64,000 nucleotides of DNA from Gammaproteobacteria bacterium (GCA_009926865.1 RFOD01000008.1:1-64000), one strand, 5' to 3'. Counted from the first letter of the stretch, positions 47,593-56,608 are shown. The notes: generated by a model not told the origin, from the sequence alone. Made by a program: numbers and translations.

Positions 47593-48235
47593 GCTCCGGC
47601 GTCTCCAGCAAGCGCTGACACAAGTCGGGCGCCGCGCGAAACAAGGTACCGATAGTCAGCGCCGTCACCGCCGCGTCAATCAGCAATGCAGGTAAGTGAG
47701 CTACACTCAATACATACATCAAAGATAACCACTGCTCACCCCCCGACCACCACAGCAGCAAAGCTACTAGCAGAATAGATCCACCGATACTGAGGGCTGC
47801 GCTGACGCCTCCCAAGCCCATCGCAGTGCGTAGGCTGACGGATGTTCGATTAACCGTCATCATTGATCGTAAAACGGGTCGTAGCAGAGCGCCGACTAAT
47901 GCCGCAGGCAAGGCTAGTACCAATAAATTAGCCCCCAACACGGCAAAACCACCGAACGAGAGCAGCAAAACCTGTAAAAAAAGACCAATCAATAACACCG
48001 GAAATATAGCCCACCCGAGCAATACGCCAAGTAAGCCCGTCAATACGAGATGTACGCTACCGATCCCGATGGGGATATGCACCGTGCCACCAACAAAGAA
48101 AACGGCGGTAAGTACCGCTGCGGTGGGCAAACGATCCTGAGATAAGGTACGCATACCCAAGCCCACACCGAATGTCGACAGCGCAGCCGCTGAAGCCAAC
48201 ACCGGCCATTCGAGCACCCCCTCTGATAGATGCAT
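47585..48235 (-). CDS. ECF-type cobalt/nickel transporter substrate-binding component (CbiM/NikM)
   Basis: N-terminal MHLSEGVLEWPVL; VHIPIGIGSVHLVLTGLLGVLLGWAIFPVLLIGLFLQVLLLSFGGFAVLGANLL. Confidence 0.92.
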   Translation of the reverse strand: MHLSEGVLEWPVLASAAALSTFGVGLGMRTLSQDRLPTAAVLTAVFFVGGTVHIPIGIGSVHLVLTGLLGVLLGWAIFPVLLIGLFLQVLLLSFGGFAVLGANLLVLALPAALVGALLRPVLRSMMTVNRTSVSLRTAMGLGGVSAALSIGGSILLVALLLWWSGGEQWLSLMYVLSVAHLPALLIDAAVTALTIGTLFRAAPDLCQRLLETPEHV

Positions 48236-48253
48236 ACGCTGAAACCTGCTTAA

Positions 48254-48733
48254 TTAGACTCGCGACCGACGGCGCGACATCCACACACTGAGCAGCCCAA
48301 AAATACCGACGATGTAGCCCAGCCCCGCAACTAGATCGCGTAGTTGCCAAGGTGCCGCGGATGACCAGACACGCGACGTAGACGCACTCGGCGTCAGTTC
48401 CAGTTGTACTTTGGCCTGATGACCCAACCCATCGTTGAGCCGAAGTTGATAGTGACCTGGGGGTAGGTTCTGGAAGCGAAACGCGCCCTGTGCATCAGTG
48501 GCGCTCTGCCAACCGATCTCGGCATCACTCTCACCCTGATCCGTTCGGTGTAGCTGGACCGACACACCCACGAGGGGCGTCTGATCGATATAACGGGCTT
48601 CACCGACAATGCGATCACCCTCGGTCTCGGCGCTCAGCCTCAAACCGTGGGCGTGGGCTTGGCCGCCCATCAAGCCGGCTAAAATCAGGCTACACAGCAC
48701 CCCTGACTGCGAAATCCGCATGGTCGAACCCAT
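48254..48733 (-). CDS. Exported carboxypeptidase-regulatory/Ig-like domain protein with C-terminal TM helix (NikL/CbiL-like accessory component)
   Basis: Signal peptide; ARYIDQTPLVGVSVQLHRTDQGES...GAFRFQNLPPGHYQLRLNDGLGHQAKVQLEL; C-terminal LVAGLGYIVGIFGLLSVWMSRRRSRV. Confidence 0.7.
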   Translation of the reverse strand: MGSTMRISQSGVLCSLILAGLMGGQAHAHGLRLSAETEGDRIVGEARYIDQTPLVGVSVQLHRTDQGESDAEIGWQSATDAQGAFRFQNLPPGHYQLRLNDGLGHQAKVQLELTPSASTSRVWSSAAPWQLRDLVAGLGYIVGIFGLLSVWMSRRRSRV

Positions 48734-48778
48734 CTGCTAATCGATAGTATGAAAAATATCATGTTCTTCTTACATCGA

Positions 48779-49060
48779 TTACGCTTGAGCGCGATAGCGC
48801 AGTATCAAGTCCACCACGTGAGCGATTAGCGCGCAGCTCAGCCACAGGGCAATCTGTGTCCACGGCTGATCAAGAATCGCCGCCCTAACCGCCAGCATGA
48901 GCGAGGCGCCCGAGGCTAACTGACCAAAGAGTAGGCGAGGCGCCCATCCGATTCGCTTGCTGGCCCACAGCCACGCGAGTACCGCCGCTTCCACCACCAC
49001 CAAGGCGACGATCCACAGTAGCACGCTGCCATCGGCAAATCGCGCCGCCAAGGTTGTCAC
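48779..49060 (-). CDS. Small (93 aa) membrane protein of unknown function, overlapping the bchP stop
   Basis: About three hydrophobic segments; start overlaps the bchP 3' end by 4 bp, suggesting translational coupling. Confidence 0.65.
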   Translation of the reverse strand: MTTLAARFADGSVLLWIVALVVVEAAVLAWLWASKRIGWAPRLLFGQLASGASLMLAVRAAILDQPWTQIALWLSCALIAHVVDLILRYRAQA

Positions 49061-50292
49061 GTGGGGGCAAGGCCTAGGAGATGCGCTACATCTTTAAAAA
49101 ATACTCGGATATGCGCCATGGGGCTGCGACGCACAAGCTTTTTGTGCATGTAAGACTCCCAGGTAAGGCGCTGCACATCGGGATCCAGGCACATTTTGAC
49201 AAACCGCTCCCGACGCCGGTCACTGGTATACCAAAAGCGCTGCAAAAGTCCGAGCACCCAAAACACACGACCATGCGCCGCCATAAATTGGCGCCGTGCT
49301 TCGCGCAATGCCCGCGCATCCCCAGTGGCCAAACATTTATGAATCGCCTCGGCGGCCATTCGGCCGCAAGCCATCGCATAGTAGATACCTTCCCCCGACG
49401 CGGGCGCCACCACGCCTGCGGCATCGCCCGCAACGAGCACATCGCGACCGTTATCCCAACGCTTCAAAGGTTTGAGAGGAATCGGCGCACCTTCGCGACG
49501 CACGAGCTCTGCCCGCTCGAGTCCGGCGATTCTCTTTAAATCATCGACCGCGTGTCGAATCGAAAATCCCTTAATGGCTGTACCGGCTCCTGCGCTGATC
49601 GTCTCGCCGTGAGGAAAGACCCAGGCGTAGAAATCCGGCGACAACTCACCTTGGTAATAGACATCACAACGTTCGCCATCGTAGCTCGCCGGTGCCTGCT
49701 GGGGCGTACGTAGAATTTCGTGGTAAGCGTAGACGAAAGGCACTTCAGATCCGCCAGCAATGGACTGGCGCGCCACTTCCGAACGCGCGCCATCGGCACC
49801 CAGCACCACTCGGGCACGTAACTGCTGCTCCGATCCGCCCTCTCCCGTCGTCCCGCTCTTGTCACGAAACGAGATGATCGCATCGCCATCCGTATCACGC
49901 TCAATACGCAGAAACTCGCCCGTCACGCGCGTGGCTCCATGGCTCGCTGCCCGCGCGCGCAGCCACTCATCAAAATGCTCGCGGTCAACCATACCCACGA
50001 AGCCACCTTCTATCGGCATATCGACTGTACGCGAACTCGGGGCGACCATACGCGCTGCATGAATACGTGCGACTAGCAAAGAATCAGGTATCTCAAAATC
50101 TTTGACGAGTTGAGGAGGAATGGCGCCTCCACAAGGCTTGATACGCCCTGCCCGATCCAACAGCGCTACTCGCCATCCACCTCGGGCCAAATCATCCGCC
50201 GCGGTCGCGCCGCACGGCCCACCACCGACCACCACAACGTCGTATTCGCGCTCAAATCCGTTGGGAACTTCGTGCATGTTAAAGACCTGCAA
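49057..50292 (-). CDS. bchP: Geranylgeranyl diphosphate/geranylgeranyl-bacteriochlorophyllide reductase
   Basis: FAD motif YDVVVVGGGPCGATAADDLARGGWRVALLDRAGRIKPCGGAIPPQLVKDFEIPDSLL; next to bchG. Confidence 0.95.
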   Translation of the reverse strand: MQVFNMHEVPNGFEREYDVVVVGGGPCGATAADDLARGGWRVALLDRAGRIKPCGGAIPPQLVKDFEIPDSLLVARIHAARMVAPSSRTVDMPIEGGFVGMVDREHFDEWLRARAASHGATRVTGEFLRIERDTDGDAIISFRDKSGTTGEGGSEQQLRARVVLGADGARSEVARQSIAGGSEVPFVYAYHEILRTPQQAPASYDGERCDVYYQGELSPDFYAWVFPHGETISAGAGTAIKGFSIRHAVDDLKRIAGLERAELVRREGAPIPLKPLKRWDNGRDVLVAGDAAGVVAPASGEGIYYAMACGRMAAEAIHKCLATGDARALREARRQFMAAHGRVFWVLGLLQRFWYTSDRRRERFVKMCLDPDVQRLTWESYMHKKLVRRSPMAHIRVFFKDVAHLLGLAPT

Positions 50293-51193
50293 CCTGTAAA
50301 TTACGCAGCGCTAAGGCGCTGACTATCATGCCAAGAACGTAGAGCGGCACACCGAGCGCGTTGTACCAGACATCAAGCTCTGCAGGCCGCTGCACCAAAC
50401 GCCTCATCATCAATAACTGTCCGATAAGTAAAGCCAAAATAATTAGCGCATAGATATTTTGCTGCCAGAACACGAGACACCCGATCACGCCAATTTGGGC
50501 GAGCACCATCACGATACAAGCGACCCACACCGCACGCGTCACCCCTAAACGGACCGGCAAAGAACCCACGCCCATACGCTGATCACCGGCGACTGACTTG
50601 AAATCATTGAGCGTCATGATGCCGTGAGCACCAAAACTGTATAGCAAGGCAATGGCCACTTGACGGGAGTCGGGTAGCACGCCGGTCATCACGACCACAG
50701 CAGTCAACCATGGCACCCCTTCATAACAAAGTGCGACAGCAGAATTACCCCACCAACCATTTTTTTTGAGTCGGAACGGTGGCGCGCTATACATCCACGC
50801 TAAGGCCATACCCAGCAAGGAGGCTGCGAATACCCAAGGCCCCAGTAAATAGGCAACCACCAATGAAATAAAAGTCCAGCCAATGGAAATGTACAAACCC
50901 CACAGACCCGGCAGACGCCCGGAGGGAATCGGTCGACGGGGCTCATTGATCGCATCGACATGACGGTCAAACCAGTCGTTGACTGCCTGACTGGTGCCAC
51001 AAATGAGCGGACCTGCTAATACCAAACCCACGGCAATGATATGCCAGCGGCCGTCTGGCGCCGCGCCTGCTGCCACAACACCACAAAGAAATGCCCACAT
51101 TGGAGGGAACCACGTGACAGGCTTTAGCAATTCAAGCATCGCCGGCCACGCGGGACGACGGCCTGCGGTCAGGTTACCCACGCCTTCGGTCAT
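50279..51193 (-). CDS. bchG: Bacteriochlorophyll synthase (UbiA family)
   Basis: LLKPVTWFPPMWAFLCGVVAAG...GTSQAVNDWFDRHVDAINEPRRPIPSGRLPG...LNDFKSVAGDQRMGVGSLPVRLG. Confidence 0.96.
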   Translation of the reverse strand: MTEGVGNLTAGRRPAWPAMLELLKPVTWFPPMWAFLCGVVAAGAAPDGRWHIIAVGLVLAGPLICGTSQAVNDWFDRHVDAINEPRRPIPSGRLPGLWGLYISIGWTFISLVVAYLLGPWVFAASLLGMALAWMYSAPPFRLKKNGWWGNSAVALCYEGVPWLTAVVVMTGVLPDSRQVAIALLYSFGAHGIMTLNDFKSVAGDQRMGVGSLPVRLGVTRAVWVACIVMVLAQIGVIGCLVFWQQNIYALIILALLIGQLLMMRRLVQRPAELDVWYNALGVPLYVLGMIVSALALRNLQVAGL

Positions 51194-51222
51194 ATGGGCA
51201 ACATAACCATGACACCCCTTGG

Positions 51223-51240
51223 TGTCAATTAAGGTTTACA
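51223..51240. promoter_or_regulatory. PpsR/CrtJ-type binding site upstream of bchG
   Basis: TGTCAATTAAGGTTTACA = TGT-N12-ACA; overlaps inverted repeat TGACACC-CCTT-GGTGTCA (51210-51227). Confidence 0.75.
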
Positions 51241-51264
51241 ACTCACCTCGGTGCAAAGAAGCGG

Positions 51265-52704
51265 TTAGTCCGTCTCCAGCTCACCCAAGCCATAGCGACG
51301 CAGCTTCACATACAAACTTTGCCGAGAAAGTCCCAGCATTTCCGCGGCGGAGGCACGATTATCCTGAGTCAACTCGAGTGCAGCCTCGATGCAAAGACGT
51401 TCAATGACATCAGTCGTTTCGCGTACTAACTCTTTTAAAGTGACTCGCCCGACCAACTCGGTCAATTGCTCGACCGAGCGAGGCAAGCTACGGCCGACCC
51501 GCGCCTCACCGACTCGACGTCGCTCGACGTTACGGATCGAAAACCCGAGATGAGGACTCGGACCCTCTCCAAGTTGCGTCGCCGAAATTTCCACTTCAGT
51601 CGACGCACCGAGCTCGCCGCGAACGGTAGTTGAAAAGGCCCGAATCACGCCGTGCTGTTTAAGATTTGACAGCATCACGCCGAGATCGACACCCGGACGG
51701 CCCAACCATCGATCCAGCGACTCTCCCCGTGCAAGCTCTTCGCTGGCCAGCTCCGTTAATTCAAGAAAACTTTGATTGACCAAAGTCACTTTGCCGGACT
51801 GATCGAGGACCACTAACGCATCCGGTAACTGAGCAAAAAACTCATTAACCTGCCTATCCAAACCGGCAGGCGCTTGCTGCGCAGAGGCTTTTATTGCCTC
51901 AACCAGCTGCAATCTAATCAAAACGTGTGAGAGGGACTCTTGACGGAAAAGAGCCCCGTGCAAGCGATACTCGCGACGCGCGGCCGAGGCATTACCGTTC
52001 GATGAACGCACGCGTAACTCACGCGCTCTCCCCGTGGTTTGCAACGCCAGGAGCCACTCTGCAACCGGCCGAGCACTCGCCGAATCGACCCATTCTTGCA
52101 GTGGCTTGCCGAGTAATTTTCTCGCCTCGACACCGAAAAAATCGGCTGCGGCCGCGTTAGCTTCCGTAATACGTTGCGCCGCCAGATCGACCACTAAAAA
52201 AGGTTCAGTCGTTGACTGTAACAACAAACGGTAGCGCGTTTCAGCCGCACGTAAACGCGAGTAGTCGCGTTCCAATGACTGTTCGACCGCCACGAGTTGT
52301 TGCTGCATGTCGGCGAGGGACCGCAGGTCACGCCCCAGAGCCAACAAACGCCCCTCATCGTCCAATCGCTGAATGTGGTATTGCACCGGCAGCGTTTGAC
52401 CGCCAGGGAGCGGATGGTTGATTTGACGACCCAGCGCCCGGCTATCGACCGCTGCGTCGCGGGCCCCCTCGAGCAAGCGTTCAATCTTGCCTCGACTGTC
52501 GCTCGTAACGACATCGACCAACGCGCGACCCAACCATTGATCGCCCACGCTGGTAGCCAGTTCATCGCTGTGGATGGAAAGGTCACGGATCACCCCACGA
52601 CGATCCAACACTAATGCCAGATCCGTCGCTGCCGTCACCAGACCCGATACGGTCTCCGCTGAGAGTCCGGTTAGGGCCTTCCTTGGCGCCTTGAATTTTC
52701 TCAC
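51265..52704 (-). CDS. ppsR: Photosynthesis repressor PpsR/CrtJ (PAS domains plus Fis-type HTH)
   Basis: PAS-like segments and C-terminal IERLCIEAALELTQDNRASAAEMLGLSRQSLYVKLRRYGLGELETD. Confidence 0.95.
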   Translation of the reverse strand: MRKFKAPRKALTGLSAETVSGLVTAATDLALVLDRRGVIRDLSIHSDELATSVGDQWLGRALVDVVTSDSRGKIERLLEGARDAAVDSRALGRQINHPLPGGQTLPVQYHIQRLDDEGRLLALGRDLRSLADMQQQLVAVEQSLERDYSRLRAAETRYRLLLQSTTEPFLVVDLAAQRITEANAAAADFFGVEARKLLGKPLQEWVDSASARPVAEWLLALQTTGRARELRVRSSNGNASAARREYRLHGALFRQESLSHVLIRLQLVEAIKASAQQAPAGLDRQVNEFFAQLPDALVVLDQSGKVTLVNQSFLELTELASEELARGESLDRWLGRPGVDLGVMLSNLKQHGVIRAFSTTVRGELGASTEVEISATQLGEGPSPHLGFSIRNVERRRVGEARVGRSLPRSVEQLTELVGRVTLKELVRETTDVIERLCIEAALELTQDNRASAAEMLGLSRQSLYVKLRRYGLGELETD

Positions 52705-52741
52705 TTTTTGTCCGTGTCAGTTCCGTTGACTAAAGGCCCCA

Positions 52742-53590
52742 TCACAAGAGCTGGATTAGTTGTTCCGCTTGCCTCACTGCATCTCGCCCGTCCGTCGCCG
52801 CCACATCTGCACCGACCAATGCAATCCAATCGCCGCGCACCTGAAAAGGTCGCCCGCCCACCATAATTCGCACTTCACGGTTCAGGGATTGACGACGAAT
52901 TCTCCGTATGAGGCCCGACAGGGCGTCGAATTGTTCAGAACTGCTGATGGATAGGCCGACCACCGCAAACCATTCGTGTTGTACGAGCGAAATTATATCC
53001 GTTTCGGTCGCACCCGGCAGGTCCCAGACATCCCAGCGGGCCTGGCGCAGCATATCGACTACTAATTGAGTGCCAAACACATGCTGCTCACCCGGCAACG
53101 CCGCGATCAGCGTACGACGCCCAGCCAGCGGCAGTTCCATGCCGTCGCTTGCCTCGGCCGAGAGACTGCGCGCGAGCTTTTGTAACCGACGCAAGCCCAC
53201 CGTCACCTCGACAAAATCCGCGCATTCGTTCTCCCAAGCGGCGCCGAACCACCTAGCAGCTTGCGCTAAGAGATCGAGATAAAGCGTGTCACGATCGACG
53301 CCTAAGGCTTGCAATTCCTGCGTGAAAGCCAGTGCTTCAGCATCATGGCCGAGACGCAACATGCCACAAAGCTGCTCTACCTGAGCCGAGGAAATCTGAG
53401 GCGTGGACCCATCGGCGTCGCGGTCTGGGAAAAGCCCCTGACGCCGGTGCGCAAGCACCAATCGCGGGATCACTTCGCTCTCAATGGTTCTGAGCAGCGC
53501 AGAGGGCTTGCTGGCCGATACGGCCGGTCGGATTTTTCGGTCCGTCATGTCGTCACCCTCGCCTGACCCAGTCCCTGACTGAGTCTCCAA
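52742..53590 (-). CDS. ppaA: Cobalamin-binding photosynthesis regulator (PpaA/AerR)
   Basis: B12-binding LIAALPGEQHVFGTQLVVDMLRQARWDVWDLPGATETDIISLV...VVGLSISSSEQFDAL; adjacent to ppsR. Confidence 0.92.
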   Translation of the reverse strand: METQSGTGSGEGDDMTDRKIRPAVSASKPSALLRTIESEVIPRLVLAHRRQGLFPDRDADGSTPQISSAQVEQLCGMLRLGHDAEALAFTQELQALGVDRDTLYLDLLAQAARWFGAAWENECADFVEVTVGLRRLQKLARSLSAEASDGMELPLAGRRTLIAALPGEQHVFGTQLVVDMLRQARWDVWDLPGATETDIISLVQHEWFAVVGLSISSSEQFDALSGLIRRIRRQSLNREVRIMVGGRPFQVRGDWIALVGADVAATDGRDAVRQAEQLIQLL

Positions 53591-53696
53591 TGGCCACCAA
53601 CGCGCGACGACTTCCGTGTACCTAAAAAGGGCCCGTGTCCTATTCAGCTAGCCCCGTTCGTCGCACCTTCGCACATATAGGCCCCCCTACGTCAAA

Positions 53697-53730
53697 TGTC
53701 AATTTGGACTGACGTAAACTTTAATTGACA
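53697..53730. promoter_or_regulatory. Tandem PpsR/CrtJ-type sites in the ppaA/bchF divergent promoter region
   Basis: TGTCAATTTGGACTGACG (53697-53714) and, reverse orientation, TGTCAATTAAAGTTTACG (53713-53730); outer 8-bp arms TGTCAATT/AATTGACA are perfect inverted repeats. Confidence 0.75.
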
Positions 53731-53782
53731 GTTTGGCGCCGCTTCTCTAGATTCGGTGTTGTCCGGTAGTGTGAGTACAGTT

Positions 53783-54310
53783 ATGCCTCAACCTCATCGG
53801 ACGGCGATCCGCCGTCCCCTCTATACCCCCGAAGAGCGCCTCCGGCGTGATCGTTCGGTATGGACGGTTGTGCAAGGCATCCTCGCTCCCCTGCAGCTCA
53901 TCGCATTTCTCATCAGTGTCTGGTTAGTCGTCGGATTTCTTCGCACCGGTGAAGGCGCGGAAATGGCGACTCTCAGCATTGTCATAAAGACGGGCTTTCT
54001 CTACGCCATCATGGTGACGGGCGCGATCTGGGAAAAAGAGATCTTTGGCGTATGGCTATTCGCTCCCAGCTTTTTTTGGGAAGACGTAGTCAGTATGGGC
54101 GTAATCGCCTTACACACGGCCTATCTCTACGCGTTACTGACCCAAAGCCTTAGCATCGAACAGCAAATGTGGTTAGCCCTGAGCGCCTATGCGCTCTACC
54201 TGATCAATGCGGGCCAATTCTTTTACAAACTTCATTTAGCTCGGCGCTCGCGCTGCGCAACTGGCGCATCTGAAGAGGCCCGAGACACTGCGTGGTCGCC
54301 TGGCACGTGA
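53783..54310 (+). CDS. bchF: 2-vinyl bacteriochlorophyllide hydratase
   Basis: RRPLYTPEERLRRDRSVWTVVQGILAPLQLIAFLISVWLV...WEKEIFGVWLFAPSFFWEDVVSM. Confidence 0.95.
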   Translation: MPQPHRTAIRRPLYTPEERLRRDRSVWTVVQGILAPLQLIAFLISVWLVVGFLRTGEGAEMATLSIVIKTGFLYAIMVTGAIWEKEIFGVWLFAPSFFWEDVVSMGVIALHTAYLYALLTQSLSIEQQMWLALSAYALYLINAGQFFYKLHLARRSRCATGASEEARDTAWSPGT

Positions 54311-55716
54311 ATCTCATTACCCGTATTTTAAGCGACCCACGCATGCTGCCCTTTGCAGATGCCGCGAGCGATGACCTGCCCTTAGCTCGTTTGATGAGGC
54401 TCGCCTTATTTCAGGTCTCTGTTGGCATGGCGCTTACGTTGCTAGCTGGCACACTCAATCGAATCATGATCGTTGAATTGCATGTCCCGACCTGGCTGGT
54501 CGGCATCATGCTCGCTTTGCCTTTGCTGTTTGCGCCGTTTCGCGCCTTGCTAGGTCATCGATCCGATCATTACCGGTCGATTCTCGGCTGGAAGCGCGTG
54601 CCTTATATTTGGTTCGGCACCCTGTTGCAGTTCGGTGGACTGGCCATCATGCCGTTTGCGTTATTGGTGCTAAGCGGCACGGGACGTGGCCCTATCATTT
54701 ACGGACAAATCGGTGCTGCACTGGCATTTTTGTTGGTGGGCGCGGGTTTACACACCACCCAAACGGCGGGCCTCGCGCTCGCCACAGACATTGCCCCCAA
54801 AGAAACCCGCCCACGAGTCGTGGCCTTACTCTACGTCATGCTTTTACTGGGCATGGTAGGCGCGTCAGTCATTTTTGGTTGGCTATTGAGTGATTACACG
54901 CACTTAAGACTCGTACAGGTCATCCAAGGGGCGGCGTTCTTAACTTTTGTTTTCAATGTCATCGCGCTGTGGCGCCAAGAGCCGCGCGATCCAGATCGCG
55001 CACGTGAACCCGTCGCCACGCCCGCTTTCTGGGACGTTTGGCAGCGTTTCACGGCGCCGCAAAGTACGCGCCGCCTGCTCTGGACGATCGGACTCGGCAC
55101 GGCCGCTTTCAGCATGCAAGACGTCTTACTCGAACCCTATGGCGGCGAAATCCTGGGGATGCCGGTGGGTGCCACGAGTTTGCTGACCGCGTTTTGGGCT
55201 TTGGGTGCACTACTTGCTTTTGGTTTGGCAGCGCGTCGCTTACGCGTGGGCGCTGATCCCTTGCGCGTCGCAGCCGGTGGACTACTGACTGGACTCCTCG
55301 CCTTCGCCGCGGTGGTGCTCGCCGACCCACTCGGTTCTCCCACCTTGTTTAAATTCGGTGCATTGCTGATTGGCTTTGGGGGTGGTTTGTTCTCGGTCGG
55401 CACTTTGCTCGCCGCCATGGCGCTAGAGCGTACCGACAACGGCCTCGCACTCGGCGCTTGGGGTGCCGTGCAAGCGACAGCGGCTGGTCTAGCCATCGCC
55501 GCAGGTGGCGCACTCTGTGACCTGATCGGCAGCTACGCCGAACAGGGTCTTCTCGGCCCTGCACTGGTTTCAAAAGTATCTGGCTATATGTTTGTGTATC
55601 ACGTCGAGCTCGGATTGCTGTTCGCCGCCCTGATCGCGATTGGCCCGCTGGTGCGTAGCACTACTGGGCCAAAATTGGTTGCCGAACGACTGGGCTTAGC
55701 AGATATGCCTGGATAA
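54292..55716 (+). CDS. lhaA: LhaA/PucC family MFS-like protein (light-harvesting 1 assembly)
   Basis: LARLMRLALFQVSVGMALTLLAGTLNRIMIVELHVPTWLVGIMLALPLLFAPFRALLGHRSDHYRSILGWKRVPYIWFG; between bchF and puhA. Confidence 0.92.
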   Translation: MVAWHVNLITRILSDPRMLPFADAASDDLPLARLMRLALFQVSVGMALTLLAGTLNRIMIVELHVPTWLVGIMLALPLLFAPFRALLGHRSDHYRSILGWKRVPYIWFGTLLQFGGLAIMPFALLVLSGTGRGPIIYGQIGAALAFLLVGAGLHTTQTAGLALATDIAPKETRPRVVALLYVMLLLGMVGASVIFGWLLSDYTHLRLVQVIQGAAFLTFVFNVIALWRQEPRDPDRAREPVATPAFWDVWQRFTAPQSTRRLLWTIGLGTAAFSMQDVLLEPYGGEILGMPVGATSLLTAFWALGALLAFGLAARRLRVGADPLRVAAGGLLTGLLAFAAVVLADPLGSPTLFKFGALLIGFGGGLFSVGTLLAAMALERTDNGLALGAWGAVQATAAGLAIAAGGALCDLIGSYAEQGLLGPALVSKVSGYMFVYHVELGLLFAALIAIGPLVRSTTGPKLVAERLGLADMPG

Positions 55717-55820
55717 TTGAGTGCAAATATATTGATGACCAAAGATGGAAGATGATTTTTTTTCACTAACTGAAAGCCATGTGTTTTTGAAGGATCGAAA
55801 AGGTTAAGGAGGATACAGTC

Positions 55821-56606
55821 ATGCAAACCGGTGGATTTACCCAATACATTGACGTGGCCCAGATCGCCCTTTACGGCTTCTGGATTTTCTTTGCAGGCTT
55901 AATTTGGTATCTACATCGTGAGGACAAGCGCGAAGGCTATCCACTCGACTCGGATCGCACGGAGCGTTCAGGCGGACGCGTTAAGGTCGAAGGTTTTCCG
56001 GCTGTGCCCTCACCCAAAACATTCTTGCTGGCGGACGGTAGCAGCGTTCAGGCACCACGCGCCGATGGTGCGGATCGTCGCACTATCGCGGCGACACCTC
56101 TCGGAAACGGTGAGGGAGCTGCGTTGCAACCGACCGGCAATCCAATGGTTGATGGAGTGGGCCCGGCCGCTTACGCACAACGACAGGATGTGCCCGAGTG
56201 TATGGTCGATGGCAGCCCGATGATCGTGCCGATGCGCACCGTCAGTGGCTGGCACATTAACTCACGTGACCCTGACCCGCGTGGCATGACCGTTGTCGGT
56301 TGTGACGGCGTGGCGGCCGGCAAGGTGAGCGATGTGTGGGTCGATAAGGCCGAGCCGCAAATCCGGTACCTTGAGATGCAGCCCGCCGATGGCGGTGGTG
56401 CGGTGCTCGTGCCCTACGGCTTCATCGTCTACGACGCAGGTCGCCGCCTCGCAAAGGTCAACGCGCTCACGGGCGCTCAATTTGCGCAGGTCCCAAGAAC
56501 AGCCAGCAGCGAGCAGGTCACGCGCTTAGAGGAAGACCGCATTACCGGCTACTACGGTGGCGGTACGCTCTACGCGACACCTGATCGCCTCGGCCCGGTA
56601 CTGTAA
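55821..56606 (+). CDS. puhA: Photosynthetic reaction centre subunit H
   Basis: MQTGGFTQYIDVAQIALYGFWIFFAGLIWYLHREDKREGYPLDSDRT; strong SD AAGGAGG upstream. Confidence 0.97.
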   Translation: MQTGGFTQYIDVAQIALYGFWIFFAGLIWYLHREDKREGYPLDSDRTERSGGRVKVEGFPAVPSPKTFLLADGSSVQAPRADGADRRTIAATPLGNGEGAALQPTGNPMVDGVGPAAYAQRQDVPECMVDGSPMIVPMRTVSGWHINSRDPDPRGMTVVGCDGVAAGKVSDVWVDKAEPQIRYLEMQPADGGGAVLVPYGFIVYDAGRRLAKVNALTGAQFAQVPRTASSEQVTRLEEDRITGYYGGGTLYATPDRLGPVL

Positions 56607-56608
56607 CC

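Noticed and set aside
48734-48778. Possible NikR- or Fur-like operator (GTATGAAAAATATCATGTTCTTCTTACAT) upstream of the Co/Ni transporter operon
   Set aside because: The half-sites do not form a convincing dyad at NikR spacing; too weak to call
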